64,000 nucleotides of DNA from Sphingopyxis sp. USTB-05 (GCF_023822045.1 NZ_CP084712.1:3410001-3474000); one strand, 5' to 3'; positions 16,027-25,823 are shown, counted from the first letter of the stretch. Numbers and translations: made by a program. The notes: generated by a model from the sequence alone, not told the origin.

Positions 16027-17322
16027 TCAGATTCGGCCCAGCGTCTCTTTGCGCGGCCCCATATAGCCGAACAGATAGGCCGCGACCTTGCGCATCTGGA
16101 TTTCCTCGGCGCCTTCGGTGATGCGATAGCGGCGGTGGTGGCGATAGATATGCTCGAACGGCTTGTGCCGCGAATAGCCGATGCCGCCATGCACCTGCAT
16201 CGCGCGGTCGGCAGCTTCGCAAACGAGGCGGTTCGCCCAGTAATTGCACATACTGACCTTGTCCGAGAGCGTGCGCTCGACCTCCTTGTGCGGGGTGTTG
16301 TCCATGTCCCACGCGGTCTTGCGGATCAGCAGGCGCAACATCTCGGCCTGTGTCGCGAGTTCGACGAGCGGGAACTGGATCGCCTGATTCTTCGCCAGCG
16401 CCTCGCCGAACGGCTTACGCTCACGCGCATATCGAACGCTTTCCTCGATGCAGAACACCGCCGCGCCCAGCGAGCTTGCCGCCTGCCGAATGCGGTTCTG
16501 GTGAACGAAGCTCTGCGCGATCGACAGCCCGCCGCCCTCCGGACCGAGCCGCGCATCGTCGGGCACCCAAACGTCGATGAAGGTCATGCGCGGATGGTCG
16601 GTCGGCATGTTGAACGTCCACATATATTCGTCGACGGTCATGCCCTCGGTCCCCGTCGGCACGAGCAGGCAGGTGATGCCCTTCGCATCGCCGTCATTGC
16701 CGCTGGTGCGGCAGAAGGTCGCGCAATGCGTCGCGACATGCATGCCGGTGATCCACATCTTGCGCCCGTTGATCAGCCAGCCGTCGACGCCATCGCGCGT
16801 CTCGCGGACCGCGCGCGTCTCCATATGTGTCGCGTCGCTGCCATGGTCGGGCTCGGTCAGCCCGAACGCGGTGCGGCGCTTGCCCTCGAACCCGCCGAGG
16901 ATGAATTCCTGCTTCTGTTCGTCGCTGGTGCCGAACTGTTCGAACATTTCGACGAAGGGGAAATTGCCGACGATGCTGTGCTCATTCTGAAGATCGTTGT
17001 GGAGCCCCAATCCCTTCGCCGCGAAATGCTCGCGGATCACCGCCATCCACAGATTGCTGCCGTCCTTGCCGCCGTACTTCTTGGGCGCCGAGAAGCGCCA
17101 GTGCCCCGCCGCATCGGCCTTGCGCGTCGCCTGTTTGAGCAGGTCTTCCCAGTCGTGGCGCGGCAGCCCCTGATTGTCCCAGTCGGTGCGCGCATGTTCG
17201 CGGCGATGGTCGAAGAAACGGATATTGTCGTCCGCAAGTTCGAGCGGTTTGATCTCGGCGTCGATAAACGCATCAAGCTCGTCCAGATACGCCTGCAGGT
17301 CGGCGGGCATCGCAAAATCCAT
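16027..17322 (-). CDS. Acyl-CoA dehydrogenase family protein
   Basis: A 431-residue flavoenzyme starting MDFAMPADLQAYLDELDAFI after a GGGAGAGA ribosome site. It shows the family features: FGLTEPDHGSDATHMET (FAD/substrate loop), GRKMWITGMHVATH, and the C-terminal MQVHGGIGYSRHKPFEHIYRHHRRYRI helix-loop that carries FAD and CoA contacts. It oxidises an acyl-CoA to the enoyl-CoA and would pass electrons to the EtfAB encoded 5-6 kb away. It lies 21 bases downstream of a phosphotransferase of the type often found with ACAD10/11-like dehydrogenases. Chain-length preference is not predictable. Confidence 0.94.
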   Translation of the reverse strand: MDFAMPADLQAYLDELDAFIDAEIKPLELADDNIRFFDHRREHARTDWDNQGLPRHDWEDLLKQATRKADAAGHWRFSAPKKYGGKDGSNLWMAVIREHFAAKGLGLHNDLQNEHSIVGNFPFVEMFEQFGTSDEQKQEFILGGFEGKRRTAFGLTEPDHGSDATHMETRAVRETRDGVDGWLINGRKMWITGMHVATHCATFCRTSGNDGDAKGITCLLVPTGTEGMTVDEYMWTFNMPTDHPRMTFIDVWVPDDARLGPEGGGLSIAQSFVHQNRIRQAASSLGAAVFCIEESVRYARERKPFGEALAKNQAIQFPLVELATQAEMLRLLIRKTAWDMDNTPHKEVERTLSDKVSMCNYWANRLVCEAADRAMQVHGGIGYSRHKPFEHIYRHHRRYRITEGAEEIQMRKVAAYLFGYMGPRKETLGRI

Positions 17323-17342
17323 GTCTCTCTCCCTTTTATCTT

Positions 17343-18686
17343 CTATCCGCGCCACGCCGCGCGCGCCGCGCCGAGCGCAGCATATTTGGGGCTGTCGATC
17401 GCGCATTTGTCGAGCAGGACACGCCGCAGCTTTGCAAGCAGCCCCGGCTCGGCGAGCGTCGTCGCTCCCGACAGCAGAGCCGCCGACAGCACGGCATCCT
17501 CGGCGCGCACGCCAGCGTCGAGATCGCGCAATATGATCCCGAGCGCGTTCATCGCGACCACCGCCTCAAACTTGGCATGGCCCTCCGCTTTCGGTTTGAT
17601 CGATGCCTCGATCCAGTCGCGCACCGCCTGCACCATCTCGGCATTCGTCGGCTCGCCCACCGGCGCCGGTGCGGCATCCGGCGATGGCGGCAGCGGCCGA
17701 TCGCGCTCCACTTCCGGCGCTTCGGCTTCGAGCAGCAAGAGCAGATCAAGCTCCTGCTCGGCGGTGCGCCGGCCGATCACGACGCGCTCGACCGTCCGGT
17801 CGGCGCCGTTCCGCCACATCTGCCCCATCTGCAAACAGCCGAGCGCCCACCACAAGGTCCGATAGACGAGCCAGAAACGAAAGCGGCCGCGGTCGACCTT
17901 CGCTCCGCCCGCCGCTTCATAGGCCGCGAAATAATCGTCGATGCTGCCGACCCCGAACGCGGGCTTGTCGAGCCGCCCAAAGCGCCACACGGTCATGCAG
18001 CCAAACGCCAGATCTTCATGCGCGTCACCGCGATGCGCAAGTTCCCAGTCGAGCACGGCGGCCAGGCCCTCACCGTCGACCATCACATTGCCCATCCGAT
18101 AATCGCCATGGACCAGCACAGGCATCGCCGGTTCGGGCAGATGATCCTCGCACCATTTGATCGCGAGCGCGATCGCCGGCCGGTCGCCGCCGTACGACAG
18201 AAAGCGGGCCTTGAGTTCGGCCAGTGCCTCGGCCGTGTCCATCAGCGGGATCGCCGCTGGGATCGTGCCGGCCGGGATCGCGTGGATGCGCGCAAGCTCG
18301 CGCCCCAGGTCGGCGAGCAGCGACGGCGGCGGGTCCGCAAGAATCTTCGCCGGGCTCACTTCGGCGATCACGCGCCGCATCACATAGCCGGTGCCCATGC
18401 CGTCGCCCGGCTCCAGCACGCCGACGACTTCGGGCGCCTTTACCCCGGCATCATGCGCCGCGATCACCAGCGCCGCCTCGTCGGCATGGCCATAGGGCCG
18501 ACCTTCCATATAGTCCGCCGACGGCGCGCGGCGCAGCACATAGCGATCCACCTGCTCCGCCTCGCCCCAGTCGAACGCCCAGCTTTCCATATTCGCCCCG
18601 CCCGACAGGCGGGCGAGTCCCGAAAGGGCGCCGGGGCGAGCGACGCGGGTCATGAAGGCGGAAAGCGGTGCGGCGAGATCGATCAT
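17343..18686 (-). CDS. APH-type phosphotransferase fused to a DUF6285 domain
   Basis: A 447-residue protein. The first 330 residues form an aminoglycoside phosphotransferase-like kinase with the catalytic loop HGDYRMGN at 193-200 and metal-binding DWE at 213-215. A Pro-rich linker (about 325-340) joins a helical C-terminal part (MVQAVRDWIEASIKPK, AMNALGIILRDLDAG) that matches DUF6285. In many bacteria these are separate adjacent genes. With the next gene being an acyl-CoA dehydrogenase, the locus resembles ACAD10/ACAD11, where the kinase phosphorylates 4-hydroxyacyl-CoA before dehydration. That role is inferred from context. Confidence 0.88.
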   Translation of the reverse strand: MIDLAAPLSAFMTRVARPGALSGLARLSGGANMESWAFDWGEAEQVDRYVLRRAPSADYMEGRPYGHADEAALVIAAHDAGVKAPEVVGVLEPGDGMGTGYVMRRVIAEVSPAKILADPPPSLLADLGRELARIHAIPAGTIPAAIPLMDTAEALAELKARFLSYGGDRPAIALAIKWCEDHLPEPAMPVLVHGDYRMGNVMVDGEGLAAVLDWELAHRGDAHEDLAFGCMTVWRFGRLDKPAFGVGSIDDYFAAYEAAGGAKVDRGRFRFWLVYRTLWWALGCLQMGQMWRNGADRTVERVVIGRRTAEQELDLLLLLEAEAPEVERDRPLPPSPDAAPAPVGEPTNAEMVQAVRDWIEASIKPKAEGHAKFEAVVAMNALGIILRDLDAGVRAEDAVLSAALLSGATTLAEPGLLAKLRRVLLDKCAIDSPKYAALGAARAAWRG

Positions 18687-18809
18687 TACTTAATGATGCT
18701 AAGGATTTTTGACGGCCGCAAGCCGTAATCGCATCCGGGTCGGCGCAATCGCAGGAAATGCCAAATAATGCCGCAACGCCGGAGCGGCGCGATTCGCGGC
18801 AGAACGGAA

Positions 18810-19805
18810 TCAGTCGAGCGCCCCGTAAGAGGCATAATCATCGACATGCGCGTTCGAGCGGCGAAAGCTGGTGAAGCTCATGCTTGCCGACAGGTCGAGC
18901 GCCTCGACCTGATGCCACCAGCCGACGGGCAGGAAAATCGCCTCGCCGGGGCCGATGACCGTTTCGAGGATCGGCGGGGTGTCGGCGTCGCCGGGGCCTG
19001 CGGGCAGCGCGTCATTCGTCCAATCGGAAAAACAGTGGCGGCTGTTCTTCATGCGGTCGAACGCCCAGGGCGGCGCCATGCGCACGCGCTTGCGCCCCAT
19101 CACCTGGACGAGCAGATTGTTGGTGAGATCATGATGCCAGGGGGTCAGCGTGCCCTTTGGCCCCAGCCAGAAAAAGCCGTCGCGCTGCCGCGTGTCGTCG
19201 AGCAGGGCGATCGGCGCCATATCGTCCCACAAGGGCGCCAGTGCCGCAGCATTGGTGCCGCTGTTATAGGCGGTGAGATAGATGTCGTTGCTCGCTTCGT
19301 CCTTGCGCAGCCAGTCGATCAGTTCGGCGAAGCGGACAAGGCGGCGGTGATCGTCCTTTGCGAGTTCATAATCGGGACTGCGGTCACGCTCGACCTGCGC
19401 CTCGACGACGGCGTCCCCCGCGACCTCTGTAAAATGATCGAGCGACCAGCGCGTCAGCGCCGGCCAGTGATCGATGATGCCGCTGAGCTTCGCCGGGCGG
19501 TTCACTTCATAATGATGGCGATAGAAATGACCGGAGTCGGGCGCATCGAGCGTATCGAGCGCGAAGCCGCCCTCGCCCTCGCGCGCCAGCCGATCCTGAT
19601 TGGCGAGCAGCCAGCGCTGTTTCGCCATGCGCGCCGCCTGCCGGCGCAGCATCGCCGCCATCGGGTCCTTGGCCAACCGGTCGACTTCATATTTCGCGGC
19701 GGCGGCCGACACGCCTGCGGCGACGAGCCGCGCATGCAGCGCGGCATCTTCGTCACCGGCGGCGAGGCCTTCTGCAAGCAGGGCGCGTTTGTCGGGCTGG
19801 GGCAT
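18810..19805 (-). CDS. JmjC-like cupin (cupin_8) 2-oxoglutarate oxygenase
   Basis: A 331-residue Fe(II)/2-oxoglutarate oxygenase-type protein. An N-terminal helical part (1-90) precedes the cupin_8 domain: NRPAKLSGIIDHWPAL, the iron triad TPWHHD (H224 and D226) and distal WWH (H298), and the presumed 2-oxoglutarate-contacting region LLVQVMGRKRV. Bacterial members hydroxylate protein side chains or small molecules. The N-terminal helices are typical of sphingomonad homologues. The 120-base gap to the phosphotransferase gene holds nothing recognisable. Confidence 0.85.
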   Translation of the reverse strand: MPQPDKRALLAEGLAAGDEDAALHARLVAAGVSAAAAKYEVDRLAKDPMAAMLRRQAARMAKQRWLLANQDRLAREGEGGFALDTLDAPDSGHFYRHHYEVNRPAKLSGIIDHWPALTRWSLDHFTEVAGDAVVEAQVERDRSPDYELAKDDHRRLVRFAELIDWLRKDEASNDIYLTAYNSGTNAAALAPLWDDMAPIALLDDTRQRDGFFWLGPKGTLTPWHHDLTNNLLVQVMGRKRVRMAPPWAFDRMKNSRHCFSDWTNDALPAGPGDADTPPILETVIGPGEAIFLPVGWWHQVEALDLSASMSFTSFRRSNAHVDDYASYGALD

Positions 19806-19859
19806 GTAAAAAACTCCTCGGCCCGCTCAAGGACATCCAGATGACAAAAGGATGACAGC

Positions 19860-21140
19860 CTAATCCCCCGTCGGCCCCTTATAGTCCAGCCCATAGACCG
19901 CGGCGCGGAAGTCGCGGTGGAGCGTGCCGTCATAGGGCATCGTCTGGACGAAGAAGACCGCGGTGAGCCGGTTCGCGGGATCGACCCAGAACAAAGTCGA
20001 GGCGGCGCCATCCCAGAAAAACTCGCCGACCGCACCGCGGTTTTCCTCGCGCGTCTGCGGCGGCGATTTGCGCACCGCAAAGTCGAAGCCAAAGCCGACC
20101 GCCCCCTTGCCGGGAAGCCACGCGCGTTCGGTTATCGCAGGATCGAGCTGGTCGGTCGACATCAGTTCCACCGTCGAGGGTTTGAGGATGCGCACGCCGT
20201 CGAGCGCGCCCCTGTTCAGCAGCATCCGCGCGAACCGCTGATAATCGTCGAGCGTCGAGGCGAGCCCGAAACCGCCCGGGGTCAGCGCATGATCGCGAAA
20301 GTTCAGCGTCTGCGCCTCGGCCGCCGCTTGCTGAACGAGCTTGCCGTCCTTGTTGACATTCATCGCGGCAAAGCGCGGCAGACGCGCATCGGGCTGGCGC
20401 CAGGCGGTCTCGGTCATCTTCAGCGGTTCGAAGATATGGGCGCGGACATAATCGGCGAAGCGCTCGCCCGACAGCTTCTCGACGAGCGCCGCCTGCACAT
20501 CGACCGCGATGCTATATTCCCATTGCCTGCCCGGCTGGAACAGCAACGGCACGCGCGCGAGGCGCCTGCTCGTTTCGGCCAGCGGGATCGTCAGCGCGAG
20601 CGGATCGGCGGCGACATAAGCTTCGTGCGCGGGCGTCGGCCCCGCGCCATAGGCAAAGCCAGCAGTATGGCGCATGATGTCGCGCACCGTGATCGGACGC
20701 TCGGCGGCGATATAGCCCGGCTGCCCCGCCGCATCCTTGCCCGCATAGACGCGCATATCGGCATATTCGGGCAGATATTGCGACAGCGGATCGTCGAGGC
20801 GGAATTTGCCCTGTTCCCAAAGCTGCATCAGCGCGACGCCGGTGACGGGCTTGGTCATCGAATAGATTTGCGCGATCGTGTCGCGGCGCATCGGGCGCTT
20901 TGCGTCGCGATCGGCCATGCCCGCACTGCCGAAATAGACCTCGCGCCCGTCCTGCCAGATCAGCGCCGAAGTCCCGGCGGCGCGGCCGTCGGCGATCATC
21001 GCCTTCAGCACCGCATCGATCCGCGCCTTGTCGATTTTCAGCACTGCGTCAGGCGCGGTCCGCGCCAGCAGCGGCGGCGCGACCGCGGCCGAACCTGCAC
21101 ATGCCATCATCATCGCCAGAGCCAGTCGCGTGCCGCGCAT
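19860..21140 (-). CDS. Class C beta-lactamase-like serine hydrolase, exported
   Basis: A 426-residue protein with an N-terminal signal (MRGTRLALAMMMACAGSAAV). The serine beta-lactamase/esterase fold has SMTK at 94-97 (nucleophile Ser94, Lys97) and WEYSIAVDVQ carrying the catalytic Tyr, with the third position not Asn, as in EstB-like esterases rather than true AmpC enzymes. It is therefore more likely an esterase or peptidase than a resistance determinant. It is followed after 54 bases by the JmjC-like gene on the same strand. Confidence 0.88.
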   Translation of the reverse strand: MRGTRLALAMMMACAGSAAVAPPLLARTAPDAVLKIDKARIDAVLKAMIADGRAAGTSALIWQDGREVYFGSAGMADRDAKRPMRRDTIAQIYSMTKPVTGVALMQLWEQGKFRLDDPLSQYLPEYADMRVYAGKDAAGQPGYIAAERPITVRDIMRHTAGFAYGAGPTPAHEAYVAADPLALTIPLAETSRRLARVPLLFQPGRQWEYSIAVDVQAALVEKLSGERFADYVRAHIFEPLKMTETAWRQPDARLPRFAAMNVNKDGKLVQQAAAEAQTLNFRDHALTPGGFGLASTLDDYQRFARMLLNRGALDGVRILKPSTVELMSTDQLDPAITERAWLPGKGAVGFGFDFAVRKSPPQTREENRGAVGEFFWDGAASTLFWVDPANRLTAVFFVQTMPYDGTLHRDFRAAVYGLDYKGPTGD

Positions 21141-21235
21141 ATCGTCTCTCCCCTGTCCCGGCCGTTCGCCCGGGATCGGGGTACATCACATGGTATCGGG
21201 CCGGACAGGTCAACCCGAATAGGTCTGCGAGAGCT

Positions 21236-22582
21236 CTATTCGGTCGCCGCAGCTTCCGCGACAGGAGCCTTGGCGGCTGTCAGACTGCCGTTCTGGATCA
21301 ACCATTGCGGGTAGCCCGCCTGCACCGACGCCATGATCCGGTCAATCGCCGCCGCGACCTGTTCGCCCTCCGCCTCCCGGTCGCGCTGGACGATCACGCG
21401 GCGGGCCTGCGCATCGATCAGTAGTTGGCCGCGCGGCAGCAAGTCGCCGACGGTCAAGCTCGACAGGATCGCGCGGCTTTCCTCCTCGCGCTGTTCGAGC
21501 GTCGCGATGCGGCTGCTGAGCCGCTCCTCAAGCTGCGCGGCGGCATTGGTCTGTTTCCGAAGCTGCGCGAGATTGACGCGAACGTCGCGATCGAGATCCC
21601 CGCGGACTTTGGCCTCTAGCTCCCGGTTGAGCTGCCCCGCGTAGCGATCGACGAGCACAACGCCGTCGATCTCGATCGCATCGCCCTCCAGCCGCACATT
21701 GAGGCTGTCGATCTGGTCGCCATCGCCAAGCAGGGCCCGAAGTTCGGACTGAACCGCGGTGCGCGCGCGAATTTCGCGAACGATATTGTTGAACGAGATC
21801 GCGAGCGGGATCGACAATATGCCGAGCGTCGCGACGATCCCGACGACCTGCATCGCTGTGTGCTGCGGCGTCAGCGAGGGGCCGAATTTGTTGAGCCGCG
21901 CGACGATCGTCACCGAAAAAGCGATCGCGAGTGTGTTGGTCAGGAATAGAAGGCCGCCGCCCATCGCGAAATCGGGCCGGCCGGTGACGAGCCCGAAGGC
22001 GACGGTCGAAAGCGGCGGCAGCAGCGCCGTCGCGATCGCGACGCCGACCATCACCCCCGATAATTTGCGCAAGATCGCATAGACGCCGGCGATGCCGCCG
22101 ACCACCGCGACGCCAAGGTCGATCAGCGTCGGCTGGGTCCGGGCACGAATTTCGGGCGTGACGTCCTTGATCGGCGACAGCCAGATGATGAGGGCCGCGA
22201 TGATGATGGCGACCAGTGTGCCCGCAGCAAGCGTAACGAGCGAACGCTTGATCAGATTGCTCTCGATCGTCGCGAGGCCAAAGCCGATTCCCATGATCGG
22301 TCCGAGCAGCGGCGATACGAGCATCGCACCGATCACGACCGGTGCCGAGCTTTGCAGCAACCCAAGTGTCGCAATCGCGGTCGCCATGACGACAAGCAGC
22401 AGAAATTTGGTGTCGAGGCGGGCATCGCGCGCGACGCTCGCCAGAATCAACGAGCGGCCGTGAGCATCGCCCACGGCCGCTTCGTCGTTATGATCGTCGG
22501 GTCCGGCGCGCGTCGCCCGGCGTCCGCCCGCGTTGAACGGCGTTTCACCGAGACCGGGCACACCGGGATGATCGCCGGCCAC
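21236..22582 (-). CDS. DUF389 (TIGR00341) membrane protein
   Basis: A 448-residue protein. The N-terminal 45 residues are polar; then at least six membrane helices include [23 protein letters not shown], the conserved DUF389 signature. After the helices a 190-residue soluble C-terminal region contains [14 protein letters not shown] and a coiled-coil-like stretch ([30 protein letters not shown]). Function is unknown. The GTG start follows the etfA stop by six bases, so it is the third gene of an etfB-etfA operon; no metabolic link is evident. The true start could be later. Confidence 0.85.
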   Translation of the reverse strand: MAGDHPGVPGLGETPFNAGGRRATRAGPDDHNDEAAVGDAHGRSLILASVARDARLDTKFLLLVVMATAIATLGLLQSSAPVVIGAMLVSPLLGPIMGIGFGLATIESNLIKRSLVTLAAGTLVAIIIAALIIWLSPIKDVTPEIRARTQPTLIDLGVAVVGGIAGVYAILRKLSGVMVGVAIATALLPPLSTVAFGLVTGRPDFAMGGGLLFLTNTLAIAFSVTIVARLNKFGPSLTPQHTAMQVVGIVATLGILSIPLAISFNNIVREIRARTAVQSELRALLGDGDQIDSLNVRLEGDAIEIDGVVLVDRYAGQLNRELEAKVRGDLDRDVRVNLAQLRKQTNAAAQLEERLSSRIATLEQREEESRAILSSLTVGDLLPRGQLLIDAQARRVIVQRDREAEGEQVAAAIDRIMASVQAGYPQWLIQNGSLTAAKAPVAEAAATE

Positions 22583-22588
22583 GGCGGA

Positions 22589-23521
22589 TCAGATCTTGGC
22601 CGTCAGGTCCGGAACGGCGTTGAACAGATCGGCGACCAGGCCGAAGTCGGCGATCTGGAAGATCGGGGCGTCTTCGTCCTTGTTGATCGCGACGATCGTC
22701 TTCGAATCCTTCATGCCGGCGAGATGCTGGATCGCGCCCGAGATGCCGATTGCGAAATAGACCTGCGGCGCGACGATCTTGCCGGTCTGGCCGACCTGAT
22801 AGTCGTTGGGGACATAGCCCGCATCGACCGCGGCGCGCGAAGCACCGAGCGCGGCGCCGAGCTTGTCGGCAAGCGGGACGATCACTTCCTGGTATTTCTC
22901 GCTCGAACCGAGCGCGCGGCCACCCGAGACGATGATCTTCGCCGAGGTCAGTTCGGGGCGATCCTGCTTGGCGATTTCGGCGCCGACGAAGCTCGAGATA
23001 CCGGCGTCGCTGCCGCTACCGACGACGGCTTCGACCGTACCCGAACCACCCGAGGTTGCGGCCTTGTCGAACGCGGTGCCGCGAACGGTGAGGACCAGCT
23101 TCGCATCCGACGATTCGACGGTCGCGATCGCGTTGCCGGCATAGATCGGGCGCGTGAAGGTCTTCGGACCCTCGACCGACAGGATTTCCGAAATCTGCAT
23201 CACGTCGAGCAGCGCGGCGACGCGCGGCGCGACATTCTTGCCGGTGGTCGTCGCGGGCGCGAGGAACGCGTCATGCGATGCCATCAGTTCGGCGACGAGC
23301 GGCGCGATGTTTTCGGGCAGATTGTGACCGAAAGCGGCGTTGTCAGCGACATGCACCTTGCCGACGCCGGCGATCTGCGCGGCTTCCTTGGCAACCGCGT
23401 CGACGCCCGAACCGGCGACGAGCAGGTGAACTTCGCCAAGCTTCGATGCGGCCGTGACCACCGCGAGCGTGGCGTCCTTGACGGCCTTGCCGTCATGTTC
23501 GACCCAAACCAGAGTTTTCAT
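22589..23521 (-). CDS. etfA: Electron transfer flavoprotein subunit alpha
   Basis: A 310-residue subunit of the ETF heterodimer. It starts [16 protein letters not shown] and has the C-terminal FAD-binding half: [16 protein letters not shown], then [28 protein letters not shown], with residues that wrap the FAD. ETF carries electrons from acyl-CoA and other dehydrogenases to ETF-ubiquinone oxidoreductase. It lies after etfB, separated by a palindromic repeat of about 80 bases. Length is normal for the short alphaproteobacterial form. Confidence 0.97.
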   Translation of the reverse strand: MKTLVWVEHDGKAVKDATLAVVTAASKLGEVHLLVAGSGVDAVAKEAAQIAGVGKVHVADNAAFGHNLPENIAPLVAELMASHDAFLAPATTTGKNVAPRVAALLDVMQISEILSVEGPKTFTRPIYAGNAIATVESSDAKLVLTVRGTAFDKAATSGGSGTVEAVVGSGSDAGISSFVGAEIAKQDRPELTSAKIIVSGGRALGSSEKYQEVIVPLADKLGAALGASRAAVDAGYVPNDYQVGQTGKIVAPQVYFAIGISGAIQHLAGMKDSKTIVAINKDEDAPIFQIADFGLVADLFNAVPDLTAKI

Positions 23522-23542
23522 AAGTTTGTTCCTTCAACCCTT

Positions 23543-23625
23543 CCCGTTCGCATCGAGCGAAGTCGAGATGCCTCTCGATCTTGCGCTGTCCGATGGGTGT
23601 CTCGACTTCGCTCGACACGAACGGG
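23543..23625. repeat. Palindromic repeat, family B, between etfB and etfA
   Basis: The element runs from CCCGTTCGCATCGAGCGAAG to CTTCGCTCGACACGAACGGG; the ends are inverted copies with two mismatches (GCATC against GACAC), and GTCGAGATGCC/GGGTGTCTCGAC continue the stem. It is a REP-like element of a type widespread in sphingomonads. Lying inside an operon, it could form a stable RNA hairpin that lowers or stabilises etfA transcript relative to etfB. Only one copy was seen in this window. Confidence 0.8.
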
Positions 23626-23633
23626 GGTAGAAA

Positions 23634-24383
23634 TCAGCTATGGACGCCAATCGCTTTCAGCTTGGCAACCAGTTCATCGACATCGGCGACCTTGACGCCG
23701 GCCGAGCGCACGGGCGGTTCCGAAACCTTGACCGTCTTCACGCGCGGCGCGGTGTCGACGCCGTAATCGGCGGGGGTCTTGGTATCGAGCGGCTTCGACT
23801 TGGCCTTCATGATGTTCGGCAGCGACGCATAGCGCGGCTCGTTCAGACGAAGGTCGGTGGTGACGATTGCGGGAAGCTTGAGCTTCACCGTTTCAAGGCC
23901 GCCGTCGACTTCGCGCGTCACGCTGACATGATCGCCTTCGACGTTCACGGCGCTGGCGAAGGTGCCCTGCGCCCAGCCGGTGAGGGCTGCGAGCATCTGG
24001 CCGGTCTGGTTGTTGTCGCCGTCAATCGCCTGCTTGCCGAGGATCACGAGACCCGGCTGTTCGGCATCGGCAATCGCCTTGAAGATCTTGGCGAGCGCGA
24101 GCGGTTCGACTTCGTCGTCGGTCTGGACGAGGATCGCGCGGTCGGCGCCCATCGCGAGCGCAGTGCGGAGCGTTTCCTGCGCCTTTGCGGGGCCAACGGA
24201 AACCGCGACGATCTCGGTCGCGACGCCCTTTTCCTTCAGGCGGATCGCTTCTTCGACACCGATCTCGTCGAACGGGTTCATCGACATTTTGACATTGGCC
24301 AGGTCAACGCCGGTGCCGTCGGATTTGACCCGCGGCTTCACGTTGTAATCGAGCACCCGTTTAACGGGGACGAGGATTTTCAT
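23634..24383 (-). CDS. etfB: Electron transfer flavoprotein subunit beta
   Basis: A 249-residue subunit that starts [18 protein letters not shown] and contains [21 protein letters not shown] plus the AMP-binding region [21 protein letters not shown], followed by the recognition-loop end [20 protein letters not shown], which docks on partner dehydrogenases. It pairs with EtfA from the next gene. The chosen ATG follows a GAGAGGAG ribosome site and gives the normal N-terminus. An ACGT-rich palindrome about 50-65 bases upstream looks like an operator. Confidence 0.97.
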   Translation of the reverse strand: MKILVPVKRVLDYNVKPRVKSDGTGVDLANVKMSMNPFDEIGVEEAIRLKEKGVATEIVAVSVGPAKAQETLRTALAMGADRAILVQTDDEVEPLALAKIFKAIADAEQPGLVILGKQAIDGDNNQTGQMLAALTGWAQGTFASAVNVEGDHVSVTREVDGGLETVKLKLPAIVTTDLRLNEPRYASLPNIMKAKSKPLDTKTPADYGVDTAPRVKTVKVSEPPVRSAGVKVADVDELVAKLKAIGVHS

Positions 24384-24430
24384 AGCTTCGACAGCTCCTC
24401 TCGAAAAATTGTGCACTGCGCCATAATTGG

Positions 24431-24448
24431 CGTTTACGTAAACGTCAA
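24431..24448. promoter_or_regulatory. Candidate LiuR-type operator before etfB
   Basis: The sequence CGTTTACGTAAACGTCAA contains the perfect 14-bp palindrome CGTTTACGTAAACG and a second ACGT. It is close to the ACGT-rich sites assigned to MerR-family LiuR regulators of branched-chain amino acid and fatty acid breakdown in proteobacteria, whose regulons often include etfBA. It lies about 50-65 bases upstream of the etfB start, a sensible operator position. The match is from memory of the family motif, so the regulator is an inference. Confidence 0.5.
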
Positions 24449-24465
24449 CCAGCAGTCCCTTCGTT

Positions 24466-24609
24466 CCTCTCCCCTTGGGGGAGAGGATAGGGAGACTTGG
24501 TCCGCAAGGACCTAGTCGGACTTGGTGAGGGTACGGACGTTGCCGCCCTCACCGCTGCGACCAGGCAGCAAGCTGCCAAGTCTCGCTGCCTCTCCCCTCA
24601 GGAGAGAGG
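24466..24609. repeat. Palindromic repeat, family C, copy 1
   Basis: A 144-base element with ends CCTCTCCCCTTGGGGGAGAGG and CCTCTCCCCTCAGGAGAGAGG, each itself a hairpin, enclosing ACTTGG/CCAAGT, CCGCAAGGACCTAGTCGG and the TGCGACCAGGCAGCAAG segment. A related copy lies at about 52.2 kb. It occupies most of the gap between the 3' end of sucC and the etfB promoter, and its terminal hairpins may end sucC transcription. Confidence 0.75.
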
Positions 24610-24617
24610 CAATTACC

Positions 24618-25823
24618 TTAAGCCGCGCGAACTTCGGCGACGATCTTCTTTGCTGCGTCGCCGAGATCATTTGCCGCAACGATCGGCAGACCCGAATTGG
24701 CGAGGATGTCCTTGCCCTGCTGGACGTTCGTGCCTTCGAGGCGGACGACGAGCGGCACCGACAGATTCACTTCCTTCGCCGCGGCGACGATGCCGTCGGC
24801 GATGATGTCGCACTTCATGATGCCGCCAAAGATGTTGACGAGGATGCCCTTTACGGCGGGATCCTTCAGAATGATCTTGAACGCCGCGGTGACCTTTTCC
24901 TTCGAAGCGCCGCCACCGACGTCGAGGAAGTTCGCGGGAAATTCGCCGTTGAGCTTGATGATGTCCATCGTCGACATCGCAAGGCCGGCGCCATTGACCA
25001 TGCAGCCGATGTTGCCGTCGAGCTTGATGTAGGCAAGGTCATATTCCGACGCTTCGACTTCGGCCGGATCTTCTTCGGTGAGGTCGCGCAGCTCGGCGAG
25101 GTCCTTGTGGCGGAACATCGCATTGCCGTCGAATGCCACCTTGGCGTCGAGGACGAGCAGTTCGTCGCCGTTCGCGCCTTCGCAGACGGCCAGCGGGTTG
25201 ATTTCGATCTGTTCGGCATCGGTGCCGAGGAATGCGGCATAAAGGCCTGCAAGAACCTTCGCGGCCTGCTTGGCGAGGTCACCGGACAGCCCCAGTGCTG
25301 CGGCAACGCTGCGGCCATGATGCGGCTGCAGGCCCGTCGCGGGGTCGATGGTGATCGTGTGGATCTTTTCCGGCGTGTCGTGCGCGACGGTTTCAATGTC
25401 CATGCCGCCTTCGGTCGACGCAACGACCGCGACCCGGCTCGAACCGCGATCGACGAGCAAAGCGAGATAGAATTCCTGCTTAATGTCGGCACCGTCGGTG
25501 ATGTAGAGACGGTTGACCTGCTTGCCGGCTTCACCGGTCTGAATCGTCACCAGCGTGTTGCCGAGCATGTCCTTGGCGTGCGCTTCGACCTCTTCGATCG
25601 TCTTGGCGAGGCGGACACCGCCCTTCGCGTCGGGGCCCAGTTCCTTGAACTTGCCCTTGCCGCGGCCACCGGCGTGGATCTGCGATTTCACGACATAGAG
25701 CGGCCCGGGGAGCTGCTTTGCCGCGGCGACGGCTTCCTCGACGCTCATCGCGGCGATGCCCTTGGGGACAGCGACGCCAAATTTCGCGAGCAGTTCTTTC
25801 GCCTGATATTCGTGGATGTTCAT
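24618..25823 (-). CDS. sucC: Succinate-CoA ligase (ADP-forming) subunit beta
   Basis: A 401-residue ATP-grasp subunit. It starts [20 protein letters not shown], with the nucleotide-binding GGRGKGK at 52-58, [10 protein letters not shown] near 194-203, [19 protein letters not shown], and the phosphohistidine-facing end [15 protein letters not shown]. The enzyme interconverts succinyl-CoA and succinate in the TCA cycle with ATP formation. The alpha subunit gene sucD, usually next downstream, is not here; the following genes are etfBA, which is unusual among bacteria but seen in some alphaproteobacteria. Confidence 0.97.
   Translation of the reverse strand: MNIHEYQAKELLAKFGVAVPKGIAAMSVEEAVAAAKQLPGPLYVVKSQIHAGGRGKGKFKELGPDAKGGVRLAKTIEEVEAHAKDMLGNTLVTIQTGEAGKQVNRLYITDGADIKQEFYLALLVDRGSSRVAVVASTEGGMDIETVAHDTPEKIHTITIDPATGLQPHHGRSVAAALGLSGDLAKQAAKVLAGLYAAFLGTDAEQIEINPLAVCEGANGDELLVLDAKVAFDGNAMFRHKDLAELRDLTEEDPAEVEASEYDLAYIKLDGNIGCMVNGAGLAMSTMDIIKLNGEFPANFLDVGGGASKEKVTAAFKIILKDPAVKGILVNIFGGIMKCDIIADGIVAAAKEVNLSVPLVVRLEGTNVQQGKDILANSGLPIVAANDLGDAAKKIVAEVRAA

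Noticed and set aside
15928..17865. A 645-codon plus-strand frame
   Set aside because: It overlaps the acyl-CoA dehydrogenase and phosphotransferase genes on the other strand and shows no family motif.
19860..21140. AmpC-type antibiotic resistance gene
   Set aside because: SxxK is present but the YxN and KTG-type motifs of true class C enzymes are not clear; an esterase-like hydrolase is more likely.
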